The notes beneath the pieces were generated by a model. That model did not search any database, was not told the DNA's origin, and worked only from the letters and a program-made list of their open reading frames with translations. A stretch of DNA of 64,000 nt from Sorangium cellulosum So0157-2 (lineage in GTDB: Bacteria; Myxococcota_A; Polyangia; Polyangiales; Polyangiaceae): positions 5,133,501 through 5,197,500 of the forward strand of contig NC_021658.1 in the NCBI RefSeq assembly GCF_000418325.1, given 5' to 3'. The position numbers and the translations under genes were made by a program. How positions within the stretch are numbered: position 1 is the stretch's first letter; every line of letters begins with the position of its first letter. Positions 17,374 through 25,949 of the stretch are shown piece by piece.

Positions 17374-19590
17374 ATGACGGAGCTTGCGCTCATCCTCAGC
17401 GGTGGCCTGATCGGGCTCGCCTTTGCGGTCTACCTCGCTCGCTGGGTCGTCGCGCGCCCCGCGGTCGAGCCCGAGATGCAGCGGGTGGCCGCGATCATCC
17501 AGGGTGTCGCCGAGGCGTATTTTCGCCGCCAGAGCAGCGTGATCGCCGCGGTCTCCGCGATGCTCGGCGGCGCCATCTTCCTCGCGTACGGCCTGCTCCG
17601 GAGCGCCGGGGAGAAGAACCCGGTCCCGGCGCTGGAGCTCGGGGTCTGGCTGACGCTCTCGTTCGCGGTCGGCGCCGCCAGCGCCGTCGCCACGGGCCGG
17701 GTCGCCACCTGGATCGCGCCCCGCACCAGCGTGCGCGCGGCGAGCGGCGCCCGCCGCTCCCTCGACCTCGCCCTGCAGATCGCCCTGCGCGGGGGGGCCG
17801 TGTCGGGGCTCTTCGTCGCCAGCATGAGCCTGCTCGGCCTCGGCGGCCTGTTCGCCGCGGTCCTCGCGTTCCGCGGCGGCTTCGGGGCCGAGCCGGCCGA
17901 GGCGCTCGCGCTCGCGCCGACCATCCCCTGGGTCATCGCCGGTTATCCGCTCGGCGCCTCCTTCGCCGCCCTGATGGCGCAGCTCGGCGGCGGCACCTTC
18001 TCCAAGGCGGCCGACCTCGGGGCCGACCTCGCGGGCGCCGAGGTCGGCCTCGACGAGGACGACCTGCAGAACCCGGCCACGATCGTCGACCTGGCCGGCG
18101 ATACCGTCGGAGACTGCGCCGGCCGCGCGGCCGGCGTCTTCGCCTCGACCGTCGCCGAGAACGCGGGCGCCATGGTGGTCGGCGCCATGCTCTTCCGCAA
18201 CAACGCCGGGCTCCCGAGCGCCCTCGCCGTCGTGCTCTTCCCGCTGGTCAGCCGCGCGTTCGGCCTCATCGCCACGCTCTTCGGCGTCATGGTCGTCAAG
18301 ACCGACGACCGCGAGGACGCCTTCAACGCCTTGCTGCGGGGGCTCTACGTCACGGCCATCCTGCACGCCGTCGGCATCGCCGGGGCCGCCAAGTGGCTGC
18401 TCGGCGCCCACTGGGTCGTCTTCTTCGCGTGCGGCGTCCTCGGCATCGCCACGGGCATCGGCGTGCTGCACGTGACGCAGTACTACACCGAGCAGCGGCA
18501 CCGCCCGGTGCGCGAGCTCGCCGAGGCCGCCCGCAGCGGCTCCGCGATGGCGGTGCTGCGCGGGCTCGCCATCGGCCTCGAGAGCTCGGTGCTCCCGCTC
18601 CTCGTCGTCGTCGGCGCGACCTTCGGCTCGTACCTGCTCGGCGCCCGCTCCGGGCTCGCCAGCGGGGGCCTGTTCGGGACCGCGGTCGCCACGATGGGGA
18701 TGCTCGGCACCGCGGGCTACGTCCTCGCCATGGATGCGTTCGGCCCCATCGTGGACAACGCGGGCGGCATCGTCGCCGTGACGGTCGCCCGCGAGCGGCC
18801 GGACGTGCGCGGTCGGACGCTCGTGCTCGATGCGGTCGGCAACACGACCAAGGCGCTCACGAAGGCGTACACGGCGGGGGTGGCCGCGCTCGCCTCGCTG
18901 CTGCTCGTCGCCGGCTACCTCGACGAGTCCCGGCGGCGCGCGCTGACGTCGAGCGCGCCGAGCAGCGGCGAGACGGCCGCGATGGTCGTGCGCCTCGACC
19001 GCCCCGAGGTCTACCTCGGCGCGCTGGTCGGGATCCTCCTGGTCTTCTGGCTGGCCGGCCGCTGCATCCGGAACGTGCTCCAGGCCGGCCGCCGCGTCCT
19101 CGACGAGGTGAAGCGCCAGGCCCGGGCTCGGCCGCCGGGCTTCGTCGGCGACCACGAGCCGTGCGTCGAGATGGTCTCCCGGGCGGCGCTGCGCCATATG
19201 ATCGCGCCGGCCCTCGTCGCGGCGGTGGCGCCCGTCGTCGTGGGACTTGCCTTGCGCTTTGCAAGGACGGAAGATAATCCTCTGGTCGCGGCGGATTCAG
19301 TCGCGGCCCTGATCATGGCCGGGACGGTCGCAGGCGTCCTCGGGTCGCTCTTCTTGGGGAATACCGGGGCGATCTGGGACAATGCGAGGCAGTACATCGC
19401 GACCGGCGCGCACGGTGGGCGCTACCTCGTCGATGAGACGGGGGCGCGGGCGGACAACCCCACCTACGGCGCCGCCGTCGTGGGCGACACGATCGGCGAT
19501 CCTCTCAAGGACGCGGCCGGTCCTGCGATCCACGTGCTCATCAAGATGCTCCCCGCCGTGATCATCGTGTTCTTGCCGTTCTTCATCTGA
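17374..19590 (+). CDS. hppA: Membrane-bound pyrophosphatase (H+-PPase family), divergent
   Basis: 738 residues with about 16 membrane segments, matching ion-pumping pyrophosphatases that couple PPi hydrolysis to cation transport. Recognised blocks: FSKAADLGADLAG, AGDTVGDCAG, AMDAFGPIVDNAGG, DAVGNTTKALTKAY, WDNARQYI and VVGDTIGDPLKDAAGP. The Lys in GNTTKA is the marker of K+-independent proton pumps. The first substrate motif is unusual: the canonical form is DVGADLVGKVE, here DLGADLAGAEV, so the motif Lys and Glu are missing. MAADLFES is replaced by RAAGVFAS. Activity or ion specificity may therefore differ. The C-terminal motif has an insert (DETGARADNPTY). The stop overlaps the next start by 1 nt. 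Confidence 0.9.
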   Translation: MTELALILSGGLIGLAFAVYLARWVVARPAVEPEMQRVAAIIQGVAEAYFRRQSSVIAAVSAMLGGAIFLAYGLLRSAGEKNPVPALELGVWLTLSFAVGAASAVATGRVATWIAPRTSVRAASGARRSLDLALQIALRGGAVSGLFVASMSLLGLGGLFAAVLAFRGGFGAEPAEALALAPTIPWVIAGYPLGASFAALMAQLGGGTFSKAADLGADLAGAEVGLDEDDLQNPATIVDLAGDTVGDCAGRAAGVFASTVAENAGAMVVGAMLFRNNAGLPSALAVVLFPLVSRAFGLIATLFGVMVVKTDDREDAFNALLRGLYVTAILHAVGIAGAAKWLLGAHWVVFFACGVLGIATGIGVLHVTQYYTEQRHRPVRELAEAARSGSAMAVLRGLAIGLESSVLPLLVVVGATFGSYLLGARSGLASGGLFGTAVATMGMLGTAGYVLAMDAFGPIVDNAGGIVAVTVARERPDVRGRTLVLDAVGNTTKALTKAYTAGVAALASLLLVAGYLDESRRRALTSSAPSSGETAAMVVRLDRPEVYLGALVGILLVFWLAGRCIRNVLQAGRRVLDEVKRQARARPPGFVGDHEPCVEMVSRAALRHMIAPALVAAVAPVVVGLALRFARTEDNPLVAADSVAALIMAGTVAGVLGSLFLGNTGAIWDNARQYIATGAHGGRYLVDETGARADNPTYGAAVVGDTIGDPLKDAAGPAIHVLIKMLPAVIIVFLPFFI

Positions 19591-22500
19591 TGACGGTTCT
19601 TCATCCAGCGGGATCCGCCAGGGGTCCCGTCCACCCGACCCATCCCGGCGAACTGCCGCCGCATGTATCCCGAGCCCACGACGTGCCGCCTCCGATCTCC
19701 GACGCACTCTCCACCCTCAGCGATCGTGGCCTGCGAAGGCTCCTTGGCGCCCGCACCTTCCTCCGCGGGCTGGAGTACTTCCGCCGCCGCGTCGTCGAGG
19801 ACATCTCCATCCACGAGACGATGGCGAGCGGCACCGTCCGCGCCGCCGACTCCGAGCCGTATCCGGTCAAGGTCGAGCTCTCACCCGATGGAATCCAGTC
19901 CCAGTGCTCCTGTCCGGCATTCCAGAAGGCCGGACAGCATTGCAAGCACGTCGCGGCGCTGCTCATCAGCATCCGCGACCAGGCCCGCGGCGCGCAGCCC
20001 CGGCGCGAGCCGCCGATCCCGGCGCTCGTCCCGCAGACCGCCCACGCCGGCGGGGACGCCCTGAAGCGCGTGCGCAGGCGCGACCGCCGCGGGCGGCTGG
20101 CGATCACGCCGCCGGTGCCCGTCCCGACCGTCGTCGGCACCCACGGGCCGCCGGGCTCCGCCGTCACCCTCACGGCGCCGGTCCTCGACGCCACGGCCAA
20201 GCAGACCGGGATCGGCGCCTGGCTCCCGCCCGAGGGGGTCACCGGGGCCCGCCGCGTGGAGTTCCGCCTCCACGTGCGCCAGGGGGCGCTGACCGTCACC
20301 GTCCTCGACGCCGAGGCGCGCGTCCCGGTGTTGCCGTCCGCGGCGCTCGCCTGGCAGGCGCTTTACCCGACGCCCGACCGCGACGCGCTCCGGCTGCTCG
20401 CCCGGTTCGAGAGCGGCAACCCGCGCCACCCCGCCGTCGACATCCGCGGCGAGGACGTGGCCGAGCTGCTCCCGCTGCTGGAAGGCCAGCGCGTGCTCCT
20501 CGAGCCCGCGCTGATGCAGCTCCGCTTCGGCGAGGACAGCCTGCGGCCGCGCTTCGATCTCGAGACCGTCGGCGGCGACACCATCATCGTGAAGGCGAGC
20601 TTCGAGCGGGTGAACGACAAGCGCCGCTTCTCGCTCCTGCAAGGCGGGTGGTTCGAGGGCTGGCCGGGCTGGCACATCGACACGCAGGAGGGGCTCGCGC
20701 GCCGCATCGACAAGCGCGTCTCCCCCGCGGCGATGCGCCGCCTGCTCCGCTCGCCGACCATCGGCGAGCCGATGAGCGAGCTGCCCCGCATCATCATGCA
20801 GGGGCTCCCCAAGATCGCCCTCGAGGTCGGCGCCGAGCTGCCCGACCTGAACCAGATCGCCGAGGTCGTCGACCTCGTGCCCACGTTCCGCATGCGCGCG
20901 GGCGGCTCGCTGATCGAGGCGCGCGTCACGCTGTTCGCCGCGTACGGCGACGCGGAGGTCGCCGTGCGCGCCGACGGCATCTCGCCGCCGGTGCTCGTGC
21001 AGCCGCCCGAGGAGGGGATGAAGCGCGCCCGCTGCATCCGCGTGGACATCGCCGCGCAGCAGGAGGCGGCGAGCAAGCTGCTCGCCCTCGGGCTCAAGCC
21101 GGACGAGACCGGCCAGGGCTTCATCGCGAACGGCGATCAGGCGCTCACGTTCTGGACCGAGGGGCTCGCCGAGCTCCCGGACGACTGGGACCTCTTCGTC
21201 CCCGAGGATCTCGTCGACACGCAGGTGCGCGGCAGGCCCATCGGCGTCTTCGCCAAGGTCACCTCGGGGATGGACTGGCTGAACGTCAAGCTCAGCTTCG
21301 AGAGCGAGGGCGTCGGCGTCGATCGCGACGAGCTGCGCCGCTGCCTCGCCGAGGGCAAGCGCTACGTCCGCCTCGAGGACGGGTCGTTCGCCGCGTTCGA
21401 TCCGGACGCCGTGCGCGCGATGCTCGATCGCGAGGTCGAGCTGATGATGGCGGCCGGCAGGAACGGCCGCCTGCCGCTCGCGCAGGCCGGCCGGGTGCAC
21501 GAGCTGCTCCAGCACGCGAGCGGCTCGAACGTGACCGCCTCCGCGCGCGAGCTCTTCCACAAGCTCAGCAACATCGACGAGATCGGCAGCACCAAGCGGC
21601 CCCGGAACCTGAAGGCGACGCTCCGCCCCTACCAGGAGGCCGGCCTGTCATGGCTCAAGTTTATCCATGACATCGGCTCGGGCGGCGTGCTCGCCGACGA
21701 CATGGGCCTCGGCAAGACGGTCCAGACGATCGCCCTCCTGCTCGCCGTCAAGCAGGAGGAGAAGCACATGCGCGCGCTGATCGTCGCCCCGACGAGCGTC
21801 GTGACGAACTGGGAGCGCGAGCTCGCCCGGTTCGCGCCGTCGCTCTCGGTCGCCCTCTGGCACGGCGCCGATCGCAAGGACCAGATCGACGAGGTCAAGG
21901 CCGCCGAGGTGGTGATCACGAGCTACGCGCTCCTCCGGCGCGACGAGGACTTCCTCGCGCAGCTCGACCTCAGCTACGCCATCCTCGACGAGGCGCAGCA
22001 CATCAAGAACCCGATGAGCGCCACCGCCGCCGCCGCCAAGCGGCTCCGCGCGAAGCGCCGGCTCGCCTTGACGGGCACGCCCATCGAGAACCGGCTGTCG
22101 GAGATCTGGTCGATCTTCGACTTCGTCTCGCCCGGCCTGCTCGGCTCGCTCGACAAGTTCGAGGCCCGCTTCTCGCGGCCGATCGAGGCGGGCGACTACA
22201 AGACCGCGCAGCGCCTCCGCGCCGCGATCCACCCGTTCATCCTGCGCCGCACGAAGCAGGAGGTGGCGAAGGATCTGCCGGAGAAGATCGAGATGGATCA
22301 GATCTGCGATCTCACCGGCGAGCAGCGGGCGCTGTACCTGCAGGTCGCGCGCGAGGTGCGGGCGCAGGTCCTCGGCGAGGTCGAGCGCGTCGGGCTCGCG
22401 AAGAGCCAGCTGCAGATCCTCGCCGGCCTCACCCGCCTGCGGCAGGCGGCCTGCGATCCGCGGCTGCTCGGGTTGCCGCGCGAGTTCGGCGACGACGACT

Positions 22501-23012
22501 CGGGCAAGCTCGTCGCGGTGCGCGAGCTCATCGCGAACGCGGTCGAGGGCGGGCACAAGGTCCTCGTCTTCAGCCAGTTCGTGATGATGCTGAAGCTCAT
22601 CGAGAAGGCGATGAAGGAGGACGGCGTCGCCTACGAGTACCTCGACGGCTCCACGAAGGATCGGGCGGAGCGCGTCGAGCGCTTCCAGAGCGACCCGAGC
22701 GTGCCGGTCTTCCTCATCAGCCTCAAGGCGGGCGGCACCGGCCTGAACCTCACCGCGGCGGACACGGTGATCCACTTCGATCCGTGGTGGAACCCGGCCG
22801 TCGAGCAGCAGGCCACCGACCGCGCCCACCGCATCGGGCAGACGAAGGTGGTCACCGCCTACCGGCTCATCGCCGCGGGCACGATCGAGGAGAAGATCCT
22901 GCTGCTCAAGGACAAGAAGCGCCAGCTCGTCGCCTCCGTCCTCAGCGAGGACGCGGGCGGCGCCAAGAAGCTCACCAAGGCCGACCTGGAAGAGCTGTTC
23001 GCGGTGGACTGA
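19590..23012 (+). CDS. SWIM zinc-finger SNF2-family DNA helicase/ATPase
   Basis: 1140 residues. An N-terminal SWIM finger (CSCPAFQKAGQHCKH, Cys106 to His120) is followed by a 500-residue middle region of the bacterial SNF2-associated type. The SF2 motor follows: GGVLADDMGLGKTVQT (Walker A, about 698-713), ILDEAQHIKNP (DEAQ box, about 795-805), TGTPIENRLSEIWSIFDF, and in lobe 2 LISLKAGGTGLNLTAAD and ATDRAHRIGQ. These proteins (HepA/RapA relatives) translocate on DNA and remodel protein-DNA complexes. Its ATG shares one base with the pyrophosphatase stop (TGATG). A GTG at 19683 is an alternative start that would remove a Pro/His-rich leader of 31 residues. Confidence 0.93.
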   Translation: MTVLHPAGSARGPVHPTHPGELPPHVSRAHDVPPPISDALSTLSDRGLRRLLGARTFLRGLEYFRRRVVEDISIHETMASGTVRAADSEPYPVKVELSPDGIQSQCSCPAFQKAGQHCKHVAALLISIRDQARGAQPRREPPIPALVPQTAHAGGDALKRVRRRDRRGRLAITPPVPVPTVVGTHGPPGSAVTLTAPVLDATAKQTGIGAWLPPEGVTGARRVEFRLHVRQGALTVTVLDAEARVPVLPSAALAWQALYPTPDRDALRLLARFESGNPRHPAVDIRGEDVAELLPLLEGQRVLLEPALMQLRFGEDSLRPRFDLETVGGDTIIVKASFERVNDKRRFSLLQGGWFEGWPGWHIDTQEGLARRIDKRVSPAAMRRLLRSPTIGEPMSELPRIIMQGLPKIALEVGAELPDLNQIAEVVDLVPTFRMRAGGSLIEARVTLFAAYGDAEVAVRADGISPPVLVQPPEEGMKRARCIRVDIAAQQEAASKLLALGLKPDETGQGFIANGDQALTFWTEGLAELPDDWDLFVPEDLVDTQVRGRPIGVFAKVTSGMDWLNVKLSFESEGVGVDRDELRRCLAEGKRYVRLEDGSFAAFDPDAVRAMLDREVELMMAAGRNGRLPLAQAGRVHELLQHASGSNVTASARELFHKLSNIDEIGSTKRPRNLKATLRPYQEAGLSWLKFIHDIGSGGVLADDMGLGKTVQTIALLLAVKQEEKHMRALIVAPTSVVTNWERELARFAPSLSVALWHGADRKDQIDEVKAAEVVITSYALLRRDEDFLAQLDLSYAILDEAQHIKNPMSATAAAAKRLRAKRRLALTGTPIENRLSEIWSIFDFVSPGLLGSLDKFEARFSRPIEAGDYKTAQRLRAAIHPFILRRTKQEVAKDLPEKIEMDQICDLTGEQRALYLQVAREVRAQVLGEVERVGLAKSQLQILAGLTRLRQAACDPRLLGLPREFGDDDSGKLVAVRELIANAVEGGHKVLVFSQFVMMLKLIEKAMKEDGVAYEYLDGSTKDRAERVERFQSDPSVPVFLISLKAGGTGLNLTAADTVIHFDPWWNPAVEQQATDRAHRIGQTKVVTAYRLIAAGTIEEKILLLKDKKRQLVASVLSEDAGGAKKLTKADLEELFAVD

Positions 23013-23019
23013 CCGGTCC

Positions 23020-23047
23020 GCGGCGCGCTCCGAGGGGAGCGCGCCGC
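23020..23047 (+). terminator. GC-rich hairpin between converging genes
   Basis: A perfect 12-bp inverted repeat (arms 23020-23031 and 23036-23047) with loop GAGG starts 8 nt after the helicase stop. There is no U-tract, so it would be a weak intrinsic or Rho-assisted terminator. It sits between genes that converge and could serve both strands. Confidence 0.5.
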
Positions 23048-23133
23048 TCGCGAGCGCGCGTCGCGAGGGTGCGAAGGGCGCGAGGGTCAGCAGATCGGCG
23101 GCGGCGGGCTTACCGGAAGGGCAGGGGAGCGGC

Positions 23134-23739
23134 TTACTGCTTGTTGCCGCTCAGGACCATCAGGTGGTACTTGCCGAACTCGCTCTGCCCGAGGGTGAAC
23201 ATGACCTCGATCAGCAGGCGGTACGGCGTGGTGGCGTCGGCCACGATGATCGCCTCGGACGACGAAGGATCGAGCCCCTTCGCGGCGCGGATGGCCTTGT
23301 CCGTCTCGCGCGCGTGGGACAGGGCGTTCGCGAGCGGCACGATATAGAGATCGTTCGGTCCGCTGCGCTTGTACTTCGCGTCGACGCCGGACTGGGCGAG
23401 CTGCTCGCGGTTGGGCAAGAGGACGATCGGGGTCGGATCCTCGCCGACCAGGATCTGCGACTTCGAGACGATGACCACCACGCCCTCCTGGGAGGGCTCG
23501 GACTGCATCACCGACTTCGGCAGGGTGAGATCCTTCGACTGCGGGATGGATGCCGCCGACGACCCCACGCTCTTCAGCAAGAAGACGAGGATGATCGTCA
23601 TCAGGTCGAGCATCGCCGTGATGTTCAGGAAGTCGATCTCCGGCTCCCGCCGGTTCCTGCGGATCGCCTTCCGGAGGGCCGCCTTGTAGCGGACGATGCT
23701 CGCCTTCGGCCGCGGCGGGGGGGGCTGCTCGGCGCTCAT
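23134..23739 (-). CDS. ExbD/TolR-family biopolymer transport protein (third gene of cassette)
   Basis: 201 residues with a basic cytoplasmic N-terminus (ALRKAIRRNRREPE), one membrane segment (FLNITAMLDLMTIILVFLLKS) carrying the proton-relay Asp, then a periplasmic domain ending VMFTLGQSEFGKYHLMVL. The ATG at 23739 overlaps the upstream ExbD stop as ATGA. Within ExbB/ExbD-type motors two TolR-like subunits insert into a TolQ-like pentamer and use the proton gradient. Part of a one-TolQ plus two-TolR operon, like the AglRQS gliding motor of Myxococcus; that assignment is by architecture, not by sequence match. Confidence 0.88.
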   Translation of the reverse strand: MSAEQPPPPRPKASIVRYKAALRKAIRRNRREPEIDFLNITAMLDLMTIILVFLLKSVGSSAASIPQSKDLTLPKSVMQSEPSQEGVVVIVSKSQILVGEDPTPIVLLPNREQLAQSGVDAKYKRSGPNDLYIVPLANALSHARETDKAIRAAKGLDPSSSEAIIVADATTPYRLLIEVMFTLGQSEFGKYHLMVLSGNKQ

Positions 23740-24302
23740 CGGGCGACTCCGAAGTGGACCTCCGGGAACAGCTCCTCCCCCGCGTCGCTCCTCAGCGCGT
23801 CCATCACGTCGATGATCGTCTTGTAGTCGATGCCCGGGTTCGCCGTGATCGTCACCTGCGTCTCCTCTTTGAACTCGGGGCGGGCGTTCTTGAGGCGCTT
23901 CGCGCACGCCGTGAGGGCGGGAAAATCATAGCTGTCGTTCGTCGTCTTCGGCACGGTGACCCCGCTGCCCACGTCCTGGCAGCCGGTCGCGATGTTGCCG
24001 CTCGACGTCTTCAGCGAGATCCCCTGGCTGGTGATGAACGCGGACAGGTTCAACGCCTTGCTGGAGAGCTCGCTGCGCACCTTGCCCCCGCCGATGGAGG
24101 GCGGCGTCGTGTCGATCGACGACACGAATGTCACCGAGACGCTGGCGAGCACGAAGATGAGGATGTTCGTGATGATGTCGAGGTACGGGACGACGTTGAG
24201 CTCGCCGGCCTCCTCCCCGGCTTCGGGCTCCTTGGGCTGCGAGAGGCGCCGGATCTTCGATCGCTGCGCCGAGCTGAGCGGGACGTCTTGCGGGTCCGCC
24301 AT
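23736..24302 (-). CDS. ExbD/TolR-family protein (second gene of cassette)
   Basis: 188 residues with a charged cytoplasmic N-terminus, then one membrane helix (NVVPYLDIITNILIFVLASVSV) with the conserved Asp in YLDI. The periplasmic domain has two Cys residues (ATGCQDVG, LTACAKRL) that could form a disulfide, and ends in the TolR-like FKEETQVTITANPGIDYKTIIDVMDAL, where the conserved DYKTIIDVMDAL helix is clear. It starts 3 nt after the ExbB stop and overlaps the next ExbD by 4 nt, so the three genes form one operon. Confidence 0.9.
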   Translation of the reverse strand: MADPQDVPLSSAQRSKIRRLSQPKEPEAGEEAGELNVVPYLDIITNILIFVLASVSVTFVSSIDTTPPSIGGGKVRSELSSKALNLSAFITSQGISLKTSSGNIATGCQDVGSGVTVPKTTNDSYDFPALTACAKRLKNARPEFKEETQVTITANPGIDYKTIIDVMDALRSDAGEELFPEVHFGVAR

Positions 24303-24305
24303 GGG

Positions 24306-24983
24306 CTAGTAGCCAGGCTTGCTGCTGATCGTGAGCAGGTTGAAGACGCGCTCCGTGGTCGCCTCCAGATCGTGCTGGATGTTCTTGGAGCGGGTGTGGA
24401 GGATGACGTGCGCGATCATGCACACGACGGCGATGGCGAGGCCGAACGCCGTGTTGTACATGGCCTCCGCGATGCCGTTCGAGAGCATCCGCTGCTTGTC
24501 GGCCTGCGAGAGGCCCTGGGCGGCGATGGAGGCGAAGGTGTTGATCAGGCCGGACACCGTCCCGATGAGGCCGATCAGCGTCGCGATGTTCGCGAGCGAC
24601 CAGAGGGCGCCGATGCGCTTCTCCACGGCGGGCTTGAGCTCGGACAGCTTCTCGCTGAGGGCGGCGTCGATCTCGTCCGCGCCCTTGTTCGCGTGGGTCA
24701 GGCCGGCCTTCACGAGCTGCAGGATCGGGTAATCGCTGGCGTCGCAGAGCTTGATGGCCCGATCGATGTTGCCCGCCGCCACCAGCTTCTTGACCTGCGC
24801 GAAGAACTCCTTGGAGTTCACGCGGTAGCGTCCCAGCTGGAACGCGGTCCGCTCGATGATGATCGTCACCACGACCGCCGAGACGACCAGGTTCGCGATC
24901 AGGAAGGTCGGATTGTGCTTGATGGCCTCCCACATCCCGCCTTCGCCACCACCCTCGGCCGCCAACATCAGCAGATGACGCAT
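24306..24983 (-). CDS. ExbB/TolQ/MotA-family proton channel protein (first gene of cassette)
   Basis: 225 residues with three membrane segments in TolQ order: FLIANLVVSAVVVTIIIERT (about 27-46), the pair around IGALWSLANIATLIGLIGTVSGLI, and AMYNTAFGLAIAVVCMIAHVI. The central block LIGLIGTVSGLINTF and the following GIAEAMYNTAFGLAIAV are the family signature. Expected inner-membrane pentamer forming the stator of a proton-driven motor with the two downstream ExbD proteins. AAGGGA lies 8 nt before ATG 24983. Targets could be gliding, TonB-type import or Tol-Pal functions; none is proven here. Confidence 0.92.
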   Translation of the reverse strand: MRHLLMLAAEGGGEGGMWEAIKHNPTFLIANLVVSAVVVTIIIERTAFQLGRYRVNSKEFFAQVKKLVAAGNIDRAIKLCDASDYPILQLVKAGLTHANKGADEIDAALSEKLSELKPAVEKRIGALWSLANIATLIGLIGTVSGLINTFASIAAQGLSQADKQRMLSNGIAEAMYNTAFGLAIAVVCMIAHVILHTRSKNIQHDLEATTERVFNLLTISSKPGY

Positions 24984-25038
24984 CCTCGAAGTCCCTTTCT
25001 CAGCGTCGTCAGAAGCCCGACAATCTCTAGGCGCGGCG

Positions 25039-25068
25039 ACTATAACTGCCGCCCGATCCCGTGCGCAA
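25039..25068 (-). promoter_or_regulatory. Possible promoter of the leftward ExbB-ExbD-ExbD operon
   Basis: On the minus strand TTGCGC (25068-25063) and TATAGT (25044-25039) are separated by 18 bp, about 55 nt before the ExbB start at 24983. TATAGT stands out in this GC-rich context. Prediction only. Confidence 0.35.
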
Positions 25069-25346
25069 GCTCGGCGATGCGGCCGCGCCGGGCGGCGAGA
25101 GCCCGGGATCGCCGCAAATCCCCGGAGAACCAGCGGCGCCTCTCGCGGCGAGCGCGCCGGCCGCGGCGCGGCGGCGCGGGCCGATCGAGGCCGGAAGGGT
25201 ACGGAGCTCCCTGACTCGTCCCCGTCGCCGGCGCCCGGCCAGGCGGCCGTGCTCTACCGATCCAGCGCTCGCTCGCTCGCTGCGTCACTGCGCGTCCTCT
25301 CGGGGTAATGCTGCTCGCACTGCCGCGGTGCGCTGTCGCGCCGACG

Positions 25347-25429
25347 GCCGTCGGCCGTCGGCCGTCGCGCCGCGCGCCGCGTCTTCCTAGGCTTCGCGGG
25401 AACCGCTGCGGGCCGTCGCGCCGCGCGCC
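25347..25429. repeat. Short repeats: (GCCGTCG)3 and an 18-bp direct repeat
   Basis: GCCGTCG occurs three times in tandem at 25347-25367. GCCGTCGCGCCGCGCGCC occurs at 25361-25378 and again, identical, at 25412-25429. They lie in the long divergent intergenic region. Function unknown. Confidence 0.6.
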
Positions 25430-25949
25430 CGGCGAATGGTGACATAACCCTGCGATTGTTGTAAAGTTTTGCCCGCATCAGAGCGCTCACGTGTGGCCAA
25501 ATCTCTCTTGACGGCGCCGGGTCTCAATCGCGAAGATGCGCGAGTCCCCCGGGTGCATCGGCGTAGCTTGGCCGGATGGCGGCACGCTCTGCGGTGAACG
25601 GGGAGCCGCGCCCAGAGCCACCACGGGCCCCTGGCGTGACGACGCGAAGTCAGTCTTGGACGACAGGTGAGAGAGCTGGGACGGCGCCGGGCGCCGGGAC
25701 CAGAAGAGACGATCAGGACTCTTGCAGAGGTCAGCGCCGCTCGGCTAGCGTCCCGTGGGCATCTCGCCAGAGAGCGACAGGAGCAAGCCGTCCACGGCCA
25801 GCGCCGCCAAGCAAAATAGGCCTCTCATCCGATCTTACGTGTGAGTGAAAGACTGCCGCCCCTCGGCAACACGAGTCTGACATAGGGAACCGATCGAGTT
25901 GCGCGAAACCTCATCCCGGGGACGCGAGGCGAACTGGAGGACAGAAGCA

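Larger units (their letters stand above)
24984..25949. other. 966-bp intergenic region between two divergent ExbB-ExbD-ExbD cassettes
   Basis: No credible gene is found; the open frames give Arg/Ala/Pro-rich shadow translations. It contains a predicted promoter for the leftward cassette, a (GCCGTCG)3 tandem and an 18-bp direct repeat near 25350-25430. A patch of unusually low GC lies at about 25436-25475 and another at about 25810-25890. The rightward cassette starts at 25950 behind GGAGG, so its promoter is probably in the second patch. It could also hold a small RNA; nothing in the sequence proves one. Confidence 0.4.

Noticed and set aside
19590..23012. SNF2 gene as part of a phage defence system such as DISARM
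   Set aside because: No methylase, DUF1998 or phospholipase D partner is adjacent; SWIM-SNF2 proteins are common housekeeping-type genes in these bacteria.
24984..25949. Protein genes in the long divergent gap
   Set aside because: Frames such as 25576-25848 have poor codon bias, no ribosome-binding site and no recognisable motif.
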